Below, in pieces: positions 1 through 7,448 of a stretch of DNA of 57,847 nucleotides. The stretch covers positions 1 to 57,847 of the forward strand of contig NZ_JAPFPY010000030.1 of assembly GCF_026240945.1 (NCBI RefSeq). The letters are read 5' to 3'. Origin of the DNA: Mycolicibacterium sp. J2 (GTDB taxonomy: Bacteria; Actinomycetota; Actinomycetes; Mycobacteriales; Mycobacteriaceae). Position 1 is the first letter of the stretch. Each line of letters starts with the position of its first letter. The notes under the pieces were generated by a model. The model did no database searches and was not told the DNA's origin. It worked only from the letters and a program-made list of their open reading frames with translations. The translations under genes were made by a program, and so were the position numbers.

Positions 1-2
1 CA

Positions 3-422
3 CCGCCTGACCAACCGCCGAAAGGCCCGACCGGAGCAGACAGGAAAAGCTGGAGCAGACCAGCCGATACCTGCTACCCACAACCGAAATCGTGGCAAGA
101 ATCAGCCTCCCTACACCTCAGCGGGGCCCATCCACGGATCGAAGCTAAACCGGTCGAAGACTGGGTATTGGAACCCCTGGCCGGACCGGACACCGCGGCC
201 GACCCGTTCACGGCAGCGTCCAACGCCGCATTCCTGGATGCCCTGGAAACGGCACTCAGTGAGTTGCCCGTGCGCCAACGGGCGGTTTGGATGATGCGGG
301 AGATCGAGTCGATGACGTTCCCAGAGATCGGCGAAGTGCTCCAGCTCAGCCCCGACGCCGTGCGCGGTCACCATCTGCGCGCTACCAAGACGTTACGAGT
401 TCTGTTGAGGAGGTGGCAGTGA
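3..422 (+). CDS. RNA polymerase sigma-70 family factor, C-terminal part (5' end outside window)
   Basis: The last ~60 residues read as a sigma region 4.2 helix-turn-helix: LPVRQRAVWMMREIESMTFPEIGEVL followed by SPDAVRGHHLRATKTLR (split here for brevity), as in ECF-type sigma factors that recognise the -35 element. The frame is open back to the left edge, so the gene probably begins outside the window. The first ~50 in-frame residues do not look like region 2, and in another frame HRLTNRRKARP resembles the end of region 2, so a frameshift in the edge sequence is possible. The first internal ATG is at 168. The stop overlaps the GTG of the next gene (GTGA, 419-422), implying translational coupling. 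The region 4 assignment is firm; the specific sigma group is not assigned. Confidence 0.7.
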   Translation, partial: PPDQPPKGPTGADRKSWSRPADTCYPQPKSWQESASLHLSGAHPRIEAKPVEDWVLEPLAGPDTAADPFTAASNAAFLDALETALSELPVRQRAVWMMREIESMTFPEIGEVLQLSPDAVRGHHLRATKTLRVLLRRWQ

Positions 423-877
423 CGGAAGCCGATCCCTTCCTGCACCGCGCGGCCTCGTATCTGCGGACGGTGCCCGAGCCCGGCTGGGACGCCATCAGCT
501 CGACGGTGCGGGCGGCGGTGCATGCCGCGTCCCGCGTCGGCTGGCCCGTCAGGGCCTCCCGCGATGCCGCCGGTGGCGTGGTCTATATCAGCGATCAGGC
601 CCTGCGCAGCCTGCTGGCCAGGGAGTTGCGCCGCAAGTTCGTCTGCCAACCGACGCGCATCGCGTTCACCCTCGACGGTGCGGTGCTGCGCGCCATCGAC
701 ATCGACGTCACCGGTAGCTACGGCACCCAATTGCGCGAGCTCGGCGATGACATCCGACGCACGGTGCTCGACACGGTGCGGCAGATCCTCGACGATCTCG
801 ACGACAGCGGCCGCGGCGCGGCGGGACCGATCGACGTGACCATCACCGATGTGGTGGACGGCGATCCGCTCGGTTGA
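419..877 (+). CDS. Asp23/Gls24-like envelope stress protein
   Basis: Product of 152 aa. The GTG at 419 is chosen because GAGGAGG (407-413) sits 5 nt upstream and the start overlaps the sigma factor stop by 4 bp; the frame is open further upstream but lacks such a site. The C-terminal half has the Asp23/Gls24 pattern: a hydrophobic strand (AIDIDVTGSYG), a helix with regularly spaced leucine/valine (QLRELGDDIRRTVLDTVRQI) and a final strand (IDVTITDVV). Family members are small cytoplasmic or membrane-associated proteins linked to cell-envelope stress in Gram-positives. The coupling to a sigma factor suggests it is part of that factor's regulon or modulates it (inference). No signal peptide or membrane segment is visible. 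Confidence 0.6.
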   Translation: MTEADPFLHRAASYLRTVPEPGWDAISSTVRAAVHAASRVGWPVRASRDAAGGVVYISDQALRSLLARELRRKFVCQPTRIAFTLDGAVLRAIDIDVTGSYGTQLRELGDDIRRTVLDTVRQILDDLDDSGRGAAGPIDVTITDVVDGDPLG

Positions 878-904
878 CGCTGGTGTGGCGCTGACGGACC
901 CGAG

Positions 905-2428
905 TCACCCGGCGAAGCCCCAGCGGGCCCAGTTGTCGAGCACCTTCTGCTTGATCGGAGCCGGGTAGTTCTGGTCGAAGGACATCACCCGCTTTGCCGG
1001 ACGCCCCACCCGGTCGGCGTTCTCCAGGCAGGCGTAGATCACCAGGGAGCTGCCCCGGTTCTCGGCGAGTTCGCGGCTGACATGGTAGGACTCGATGCCG
1101 TCCCCGAACGCATGCAGCTCGGGAAAGTGGTAGGTGGTGAACGTCGGATGGTTGCGGGACGCGAACGCCCACACCACCTGTTGGACGTCCGAGGGGTCGA
1201 TGTCCTCCCCTACCACCAGGATCTTGGTCACCGTATCGCCGGCGTGCTGCGTCCAGAAGGTGGTGCCGATGCGCTTCATGAACTCGTCGAGTGTCCAACC
1301 GGTGCGCTGGTGCCAATCGGTGGGCACCCGTACCACGAACCACAGGATCGCCGATTCGAACAGGTAGATGCCGTCGATGACGGGCAGCCCGGCCGCGCGC
1401 AGGGCGATCACCGAATCAGACGAGATGAAGAACCCCATGCTGACGTGGCAGTTGTCTATGGGGACACCAGGAATCGACATCGGCAGGATCGGGCGGTCCC
1501 GGAATGTGACACATGTGACCTTCTGCCGCGGGAACGAGGTGGTCTCGTCGGGAAGGTAGCCGGGGTACTCGCCGAACGGGCCCTCTGGTTCGCTGGTGCC
1601 GAACTCGACGATGCCTTCGATCACGATCTCGGCGTCGGCAGGCACCAGGATGCCGCTGGTTTCGCACTTGACCATGTCCAGCGGTTCGTCGAGCAGGGCG
1701 CTGGCCACGTCGTATTCATCGACCCAGGCCGGGATACGTGAGGCGGCTTGTGTGGAGGCCACCGGACTGACGCCCAGCGCGCACGCCCACGGCATGTCTC
1801 GCTGTTGCTCGCGCCACATCGACCAGATCATGCCGTTGTGCTGTTTGGGCCACCACTGTCCCGTCATCGTCTGTGCGTCCAGGATGACCGCCCGGTTGGT
1901 GGACCAGTTGGTCCAGCGACCGTCCGGGGTCTGGGTGATGTTCAAGCCCGCCGTCTGCAGGTAGCGGCCGCCGTCACCGTCGTGGGCCAGCGGCGCGGGG
2001 ATGCGGTTGAGGTCGATCTGGTCGCCCACCCACCTGTTCTGCTTGCACGGCGCCTCGGAAGGATCGAGGATCCGCGGCGGGTGCGCGGCGCCGTTCTCTT
2101 TGGCCTCGATATAGGCCGCCTGGATGTCCATCAACGGCGTCTCGGGCGGCAGACCCAGCATGACGGCCAGCCGCCGCCACGGCTGACCGGGGAACGAGCT
2201 CTTGCCCATCCCCCAGTCCGCGGCCCGGAAGCCCGGCGCGGCATCCTTCGCGGTGTTGAAAACGGGCATGGGCGCACATGTTTCGGCCGCATGCCGGAAG
2301 ATCGCACCCATCTCCAGGTTCCAGTCGACCTCGTCGTCGATCTCGACGAGCTCACCCATCTCCTTCATCAGAGCCAGGTACTGCCGGTAGCTGCGCGGGA
2401 TCTTCGCGCGGTCGATGCGTGCGGGCAC
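905..2428 (-). CDS. ubiD: UbiD-family non-oxidative aromatic/acrylic acid decarboxylase
   Basis: Product of 507 aa, the normal UbiD length. The GTG at 2428 is chosen because AGGAGA lies 4-5 nt upstream (2433-2438 on the + strand as TCTCCT) and the long N-terminal extension in the same frame is not UbiD-like. UbiD enzymes use prenylated FMN plus Mn2+ and K+ to (de)carboxylate unsaturated acids. Visible family signatures: the N/R region around NWSTNRAVILDAQ, a following KQHNG histidine, and the acidic SEPEGPFGEYPGY segment (about residue 285), which carries the catalytic glutamates. It lies 13 bp downstream of ubiX on the same strand, the classic arrangement in which UbiX supplies the cofactor. 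The sequence style recalls phenolic-acid (BsdC/VdcC-type) decarboxylases, but the substrate cannot be read from sequence. Confidence 0.9.
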   Translation of the reverse strand: MPARIDRAKIPRSYRQYLALMKEMGELVEIDDEVDWNLEMGAIFRHAAETCAPMPVFNTAKDAAPGFRAADWGMGKSSFPGQPWRRLAVMLGLPPETPLMDIQAAYIEAKENGAAHPPRILDPSEAPCKQNRWVGDQIDLNRIPAPLAHDGDGGRYLQTAGLNITQTPDGRWTNWSTNRAVILDAQTMTGQWWPKQHNGMIWSMWREQQRDMPWACALGVSPVASTQAASRIPAWVDEYDVASALLDEPLDMVKCETSGILVPADAEIVIEGIVEFGTSEPEGPFGEYPGYLPDETTSFPRQKVTCVTFRDRPILPMSIPGVPIDNCHVSMGFFISSDSVIALRAAGLPVIDGIYLFESAILWFVVRVPTDWHQRTGWTLDEFMKRIGTTFWTQHAGDTVTKILVVGEDIDPSDVQQVVWAFASRNHPTFTTYHFPELHAFGDGIESYHVSRELAENRGSSLVIYACLENADRVGRPAKRVMSFDQNYPAPIKQKVLDNWARWGFAG

Positions 2429-2441
2429 GGTGTCTCCTGTC

Positions 2442-3011
2442 CTAGGTTCCGCCCCAACGCGGAAAGAGGTCATGGGCCAGTTCGATATCGGCGAGGTCGC
2501 AGACGCGATTGACGGTCTGGTCGACGATCTCGTCCACCGAGCTGGGCCGGTGGTAGAACGCCGGTGTCGGGGGCATGATGACCGCACCCGCCTCGGCCAA
2601 CTGGGTGAGCATGCGCAAATGCCCGATGTGCAGCGGTGTTTCGCGCACCAGCAGCACCAGGCGGCGGCGTTCCTTGAGCGCGACATCGGCGGCCCGGGAT
2701 AGCAGGTTGTCGGTGTAGGACGTCGCGATACCGGCCGCAGTCTTGATCGAGCACGGCGCCACGATCATCGCGTGGATACGAAACGAACCCGACGAGATGG
2801 ACGCCCCGATATCGGAGTTCCGATGCACCACGTCGGCGAGACCCTCGATTTCGGCCGGTGTGACGTCCGTTTCGGTGGTCAGCGTGCGTTTGGCCGCCGA
2901 GGACATCACGAGGTGCGTCTCGATGCCGGGTTGGGTGCGCAGTACCTGAAGGAGCCGGATGGCGTAGGCGACGCCGCTGGCGCCAGACATCCCTACGACC
3001 ACTCTGCGCAT
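2442..3011 (-). CDS. ubiX: UbiX-type flavin prenyltransferase
   Basis: Product of 189 aa, typical for UbiX. It transfers a dimethylallyl group to FMNH2 to make prenylated FMN for UbiD. N-terminal MRRVVVGMSGASGVAYAIRL is the flavin-binding start of the family; later APCSIKTAAGIATSYTDNLL, RETPLH and PPTPAFYHRP are the conserved FMN and prenyl-phosphate contact segments. The ATG at 3011 is chosen because it begins the conserved core; the frame extends to 3110 without family similarity. First gene of a ubiX-ubiD transcription unit reading away from the inverted repeats at 3090-3191, which it shares with the divergent hydrolase-lysR-alsSD genes. Confidence 0.93.
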   Translation of the reverse strand: MRRVVVGMSGASGVAYAIRLLQVLRTQPGIETHLVMSSAAKRTLTTETDVTPAEIEGLADVVHRNSDIGASISSGSFRIHAMIVAPCSIKTAAGIATSYTDNLLSRAADVALKERRRLVLLVRETPLHIGHLRMLTQLAEAGAVIMPPTPAFYHRPSSVDEIVDQTVNRVCDLADIELAHDLFPRWGGT

Positions 3012-3089
3012 CACATTGAGCTCCCGTTCGTGTTCCCCGCGAGCGGGTGACTCATCGGTGTCGAGAAGTCTGCGATGCGCGATGATGCG

Positions 3090-3191
3090 GCGTCCAATAG
3101 AAAACACCACCGGTCGGCATCGGGTTATCCGATGACAGGCGCACAGTCATCGGATTTGGCTATCCGGTCATCGTGAAACCCTATTGGACGC
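3090..3191. promoter_or_regulatory. Nested inverted repeats between ubiX and the hydrolase gene (putative divergent operator)
   Basis: An outer perfect 11-bp inverted repeat, GCGTCCAATAG (3090-3100) and CTATTGGACGC (3181-3191), encloses an inner perfect 10-bp repeat, ATCCGATGAC (3127-3136) and GTCATCGGAT (3146-3155). The two symmetry centres differ by only half a base (3140.5 and 3141). A third related half-site, CCGGTCATCG, is at 3164-3173. The position between two divergent operons and the near-concentric arrangement suggest a regulator binding site with looping or paired dimers; the LysR gene at 4023 is the nearest candidate regulator. This is inference from symmetry only. Confidence 0.55.
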
Positions 3192-3248
3192 AGGTAGTTT
3201 CGTCACTCAGGCTTGACGACAACCCGGCTCGAATGGAGAGTGTCGTTG

Positions 3249-3962
3249 ATGCCGATTCCCACCGTCGTGCTTGTGCACGGCGCTTTCGCCGATGCCTCGA
3301 CCTTCCAGCCCGTTACCAAGGCACTCTTGGAGGCGGGTATCCCCGTCACCGCGGCCGCCGTCCCCAACCGCGGTCTCATCAGCGACGCCGCCGCGGTCCG
3401 CGCCGTGGTGACCGCGATCGACGGACCGGTGCTGCTGGTGGGTCACTCCTACGGCGGCGCGGTGATCACCGAGGCCGGCAGCGCCGACAATGTCGTTGCG
3501 CTGCTGTATCTCGCGGGTTACGCCCTCGCCGAGGGGGAAAGCCTGGCTCAGATGCAGGGCAGATTCCCCGATTCGCAGCTACCGGCCGCGTTGGTCCAGG
3601 CACCATATCCGCCGACCGCAAACACCCCCGGCGGCATCGACTTCACCGTCGACGCAGCCAGATTCGCCGATATCCTGGCCGCCGACGTCGACCCGGCGCT
3701 GGCCTCGGTGCTCGCCGTATCGCAACGGCCGTTGGCCGGTGTCGCGTCCGACGAACCGGCCACCACCGCAGCCTGGCGCGGCCGGCCGACCTGGGGGGTG
3801 CTCTGCCGCTCGGACCGGGGATTGCGGCCCGAGGTGCAGCGGTTCGGATATGAACGGGCCGGCGCCGCCATCCGCGAGGTCGACTCGTCGCACCTGGTGA
3901 TGCTGTCGCAACCGGCGTTCGTGATCGACACCATCCGTGAGATCCTGGTCGCGCTCGGCTGA
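3249..3962 (+). CDS. Alpha/beta-fold hydrolase (EstC/esterase-like)
   Basis: Product of 237 aa. The N-terminus has the HGAFADAST oxyanion-hole region, the nucleophile elbow is GHSYGG (Ser67), a likely acid is in CRSDRGL near residue 185, and the catalytic His is in the DSSHLVMLSQP segment near the end, the usual order of this small-hydrolase family (salicylate-esterase or acetoin-cluster type). The ATG at 3249 is chosen over 3213 because GGAGAG lies about 9 nt upstream and the conserved PTVVLVHG begins there. Followed 60 bp later by the LysR gene and then alsS-alsD, so probably the first gene of that unit. The substrate is unknown. Confidence 0.8.
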   Translation: MPIPTVVLVHGAFADASTFQPVTKALLEAGIPVTAAAVPNRGLISDAAAVRAVVTAIDGPVLLVGHSYGGAVITEAGSADNVVALLYLAGYALAEGESLAQMQGRFPDSQLPAALVQAPYPPTANTPGGIDFTVDAARFADILAADVDPALASVLAVSQRPLAGVASDEPATTAAWRGRPTWGVLCRSDRGLRPEVQRFGYERAGAAIREVDSSHLVMLSQPAFVIDTIREILVALG

Positions 3963-4022
3963 GCCGCGCCGGCGACCGCCGGAGTGGCCCGAGCATGCTC
4001 CAATCGGGCATTGTTTCCCCAC

Positions 4023-4907
4023 ATGGAGTTGAGAACACTGGAGTACTTCATCGCGGTCGCCGAGGAGGGTTCGTTCACCAGGGCCGCGCAGAAGTGCTTC
4101 GTCACCCAGCCGTCGATCAGCGCCCAGATCCAGGCGCTGGAACGGGAACTGGGTGAGGCGCTGTTCGATCGCACCCAGCGCAGCACCGTGCTGACCGACG
4201 GCGGCAAACTGCTGCTGCCGTACGCCCGGCAATGTGTGACCGCAGCCAACGACGCCAAGGCGGAGTTCTCCGCGCGGGCCGGCCTGTTGCGGGGCGAGTT
4301 TCGGATCGGCACCGGTGGCGGCGTGGAGCACACCACCGTTCCGCACTTGTTGGGCGCGCTCCGCGCCAAGTACCCCGGCATCGATATCGAGGTCTCCGAG
4401 GCTCCCAGCCGCCCATTGCTGGACATGGTGCTACAGAACCAGCTGCACGCGGCGGTCATCGCGCGCCCGGTCGATCCGCTGCCATCGACGATCACCGCGG
4501 CGCCGATGTTCAGCGACCACATCGTCGCGGTGTACGACCCGACGGTGTACCCGCTGGGCGACATGGACCCGGTGCCACTGGGCGATTTCGCGCCCTATCC
4601 GATCATCACGTATCCCCGCACCAGCGCGTTGCGCGCCGGGATCGACCGGGCGGCGGCCGCGGCTGGGGTGGCACTGCGGGCCAACTATGCCGCCAACGAC
4701 GTGCGGCTGCAGGTCGCGTTTGTCGGTAAGGGTCTCGGCATCGCGCTCAGTGTTCGCTCCGACCCTGCCCTCCTGGGCACCGGCTTGAGTATCCGAGCTA
4801 TCGATCCCCTCATCGAGTTCGAGAAGATCTTGGTGTGGCGCAACGATATTCCCGCCTCGGCTGTGTTGCGGGCATTCCTGGAACTACGTCACGACAAGAC
4901 CAGCTGA
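4023..4907 (+). CDS. LysR-family transcriptional regulator (AlsR-like)
   Basis: Product of 294 aa. Residues 1-60 form the LysR winged helix-turn-helix (MELRTLEYFIAVAEEGSFTR, then QPSISAQIQALERELGEALF). The rest is a periplasmic-binding-protein-like effector domain (RIGTGGGVEHTTVPHLL, then LHAAVIARP). The ATG at 4023 begins the conserved HTH; no good ribosome binding site is visible before it. It lies 25 bp upstream of alsS on the same strand. AlsR of bacilli, a LysR protein, activates alsSD in response to acetate or low pH, so the same job is likely here (inference). In bacilli alsR is divergent from alsSD; here it is co-directional. Confidence 0.85.
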   Translation: MELRTLEYFIAVAEEGSFTRAAQKCFVTQPSISAQIQALERELGEALFDRTQRSTVLTDGGKLLLPYARQCVTAANDAKAEFSARAGLLRGEFRIGTGGGVEHTTVPHLLGALRAKYPGIDIEVSEAPSRPLLDMVLQNQLHAAVIARPVDPLPSTITAAPMFSDHIVAVYDPTVYPLGDMDPVPLGDFAPYPIITYPRTSALRAGIDRAAAAAGVALRANYAANDVRLQVAFVGKGLGIALSVRSDPALLGTGLSIRAIDPLIEFEKILVWRNDIPASAVLRAFLELRHDKTS

Positions 4908-4932
4908 CCGTCTCCTGCACCGGAAGGACCGA

Positions 4933-6606
4933 ATGACCGACCAGCCCGCCATCCGCAGCGCGCAGCGGATCGTCGATGTGCTCACCGCCTACGACGTCCC
5001 GTATGTCTTCGGGGTGCCCGGCGCCAAGATCGATGCCGTCTACGACGCCCTGGCCGACGGTGGGCCCGAGGTCGTGGTGTGCCGGCACGAACAGAACGCC
5101 GCATTCATGGCCGGCGCCATCGGCCGGCTCACGGGTCGGCCCGGCGTCGTGGTCGTCACCTCCGGTCCCGGCACCACCAATCTGGCCACCGGGCTGCTCA
5201 CCGCCAACACCGAGCAGGATCCCATCGTCGCCCTGTGCGGCGCGGTGGCCCGTACCGACCGGCTCAAGCGCACCCACCAGTCGATGCACGCGGCAGCGTT
5301 TCTCGCCTCGGTGACCAAGTACACCGGTGAGGTCAACCATCCCGACAACGCCGCCGAGGCCACCGTGAACGCTTTCCGCGCCGCATTGACCGAACCGCGG
5401 GGTGCGGCCGCATTGGTCTTACCCGCCGATGTGCTCAACGCTCCCACGGCCGCCACCCCGGCGGCGCCGCACCCGCTGCCCACCCTCGCCGGCGCGCCGC
5501 TGGAGGCAATCCGGTCTGCGGCGGCAACCATCCGCGCCGCCCGCCGCCCCACCCTTCTGGTCGGCAGCCGCGGCGCGGATCCGCAGGCCTGCGCCGCCTT
5601 ACGCGAGCTGGTCGCGTCCACTGGGCTGCCCGTCGTCGAGACCTTCCAGGCCGCCGGCGTGATCTCCCGTGAGCTCGAGCAGCACTACCTGGGCCGGATC
5701 GGCCTGTTCCGCAATCAGCCCGGCGATCTCCTGGTCGCGCAGGCTGATGTGCTCATCGCCGTCGGCTACGACGCCGTCGAATACGACCCCGTCCTGTGGA
5801 ACCACGATCCCCGGCGTCCCGTCGTGCACATCGACGCTCTGCCCGCCGATATCGACAACCACTATCAGCCCGCCGCGGAACTACGCGGCGACATCGCGGG
5901 CACCCTGGTCGAACTCACCAGGCTGCTGTCCGGACTCACGCTGGAACCGGACTTCACCGAGGACATCGCCCGGCACCGTCGCGCCTTGGCGAACATCGAC
6001 ACCACCGAATGTGCCCTGCCCACCGACGGATCGGGACTCAACCCCACCGCGGTGGTGCTGGCCTTGCGTGCGCAGCTCGACGACGAGGCCACCATCGCCT
6101 GCGATATCGGCTCGGTGTATATCTACATGGCCCGCCACTTCCGCGTCTATGAACCGCGGCGACTGCTGTTTTCCAACGGTCAGCAGACCCTCGGCGTCGC
6201 GCTGCCCTGGGCCATGGCCGCGGCCATGGCCCGTCCCGGCACGCAGGTCGTCTCCATCTCCGGAGACGGGGGATTCTTGTTCTCGGCTCAAGAGCTGGAG
6301 ACGGCGGCTCGACTGGGCCTCGATTTCACCCATATCATCCTGCGCGACAACACCTATGACATGGTCGGCTTCCAGGAGATGTTGAAGTACGGTCGCAAGT
6401 CCGGTGTCCAGTTGGGTGATTACGATGTCACCGCCTACGCCGCCGCGTTCGGCGCGCGCGGATACCGGGTCGACTCGCTCGACGGGTTCGGTGCGGCGTT
6501 GACCAGTGCACTGGCCGAGCGTGGTCCGTCCGTGATCGACGTGCCGGTCGACTACAGCCGCAACACCGTGCTGGCCGCCGATCTTCACGACGGGCTGTTC
6601 GAGTGA
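4933..6606 (+). CDS. alsS: Catabolic acetolactate synthase
   Basis: Product of 557 aa. ThDP-dependent condensation of two pyruvates to alpha-acetolactate. Nearly every conserved block matches the FAD-independent AlsS/BudB branch: FGVPGAKIDAVYDAL, the catalytic Glu in CRHEQNAAFMAGAIGRLTG, TSGPGTTNLATGLLTANTE, LGRIGLFRNQPGDLL, GYDAVEYDP, and the ThDP/Mg motif beginning GDGGFLFSAQELETA and closing near DNTYDMV. The ATG at 4933 follows GGAAGGA with good spacing. Directly followed by the decarboxylase gene, so acetolactate is routed to acetoin rather than branched-chain amino acids. Confidence 0.93.
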   Translation: MTDQPAIRSAQRIVDVLTAYDVPYVFGVPGAKIDAVYDALADGGPEVVVCRHEQNAAFMAGAIGRLTGRPGVVVVTSGPGTTNLATGLLTANTEQDPIVALCGAVARTDRLKRTHQSMHAAAFLASVTKYTGEVNHPDNAAEATVNAFRAALTEPRGAAALVLPADVLNAPTAATPAAPHPLPTLAGAPLEAIRSAAATIRAARRPTLLVGSRGADPQACAALRELVASTGLPVVETFQAAGVISRELEQHYLGRIGLFRNQPGDLLVAQADVLIAVGYDAVEYDPVLWNHDPRRPVVHIDALPADIDNHYQPAAELRGDIAGTLVELTRLLSGLTLEPDFTEDIARHRRALANIDTTECALPTDGSGLNPTAVVLALRAQLDDEATIACDIGSVYIYMARHFRVYEPRRLLFSNGQQTLGVALPWAMAAAMARPGTQVVSISGDGGFLFSAQELETAARLGLDFTHIILRDNTYDMVGFQEMLKYGRKSGVQLGDYDVTAYAAAFGARGYRVDSLDGFGAALTSALAERGPSVIDVPVDYSRNTVLAADLHDGLFE

Positions 6607-6630
6607 CCGACCGACCGGGAAGATGAGCAC

Positions 6631-7413
6631 ATGACCACCGGCCATTCCCGACTCGAGCACCTGGCCGCCTGGGTGCGACGGATGACGACCCGCCGCCCCG
6701 AGACCCCTGAGGTGTATCAGTCCTCCACCATCGGCGCGTTGCTGGACGGCGTCTACGACGGTGACATCACCATCGCAGAACTGTTGCGCCACGGCAATTT
6801 CGGTCTCGGTACCTTCGACCGGCTCGACGGTGAGATGGTGATTCTCGACGGAGTCTGCTACCACTTACGGGCTGACGGCAGCGCCCGCCGGGCCGACCCC
6901 GACGATCGGACCCCGTTCGCCGCCGTCACCCGGTTTCACGCACAGACCACCCTCGCCGTGGACACCACCACCGATCGGGCGGCGGTGTTCGCGCTGATCG
7001 ACGCCGCCGTCAACAGTCACAATCTGATCCACGCCATCGCGATCACCGGCTCGTTCGACACGGTGCGCACCCGCACCGTGGCCGCGCAGACACCGCCCTA
7101 TCCACCGCTGACCGAGGTCAGCGATCACCAGGCCGAGATGGTGTTCGAGCCGGCCGCCGGCACGATAATCGGCTTCCGCACACCGGATTTCGAACAGGGC
7201 ATCGCGGTCGCCGGCTATCACCTGCACTTCCTGAACGACACCCACACCGCCGGCGGGCACGTCCTGGACTTCGCGCTGCGCAGCGGGCGCATCGCGATCA
7301 GCACCGCCTCCGAGTTACACCTGCGACTGCCCACCACGGGCGCCTTCCTGACCGCCGAGCTCGACGGTGGCGATATCGGGACACAGATCCGGCATGCCGA
7401 GGGCGGCGGCTGA
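6631..7413 (+). CDS. alsD: Alpha-acetolactate decarboxylase
   Basis: Product of 260 aa. Converts acetolactate to acetoin with a Zn2+ site. Family markers: VYQSSTIGALLDGVYDGD at the start of the core, GNFGLGTFDRLDGEMVILDG, a conserved Arg/Glu stretch, and the metal-ligand segment GYHLHFLNDTHTAGGHVLDF with the three histidines. It carries a ~28-residue N-terminal extension before the conserved core, compared with bacillary enzymes. Lies 24 bp behind alsS; convergent with the ThrE-type gene. Confidence 0.93.
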   Translation: MTTGHSRLEHLAAWVRRMTTRRPETPEVYQSSTIGALLDGVYDGDITIAELLRHGNFGLGTFDRLDGEMVILDGVCYHLRADGSARRADPDDRTPFAAVTRFHAQTTLAVDTTTDRAAVFALIDAAVNSHNLIHAIAITGSFDTVRTRTVAAQTPPYPPLTEVSDHQAEMVFEPAAGTIIGFRTPDFEQGIAVAGYHLHFLNDTHTAGGHVLDFALRSGRIAISTASELHLRLPTTGAFLTAELDGGDIGTQIRHAEGGG

Positions 7414-7448
7414 CCCCGCCGAAATCGGCAGGCGCCCATAGGCGTCGC

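Noticed and set aside
2429..2686. N-terminal extension of ubiD to 2686
   Set aside because: Overlaps ubiX, has Cys/Trp-rich nonsense composition, and the GTG at 2428 has a ribosome binding site.
3548..4564. 338-codon minus-strand frame over the hydrolase and LysR genes
   Set aside because: Crosses two well-supported genes; Ser/Thr-rich translation with no family resemblance.
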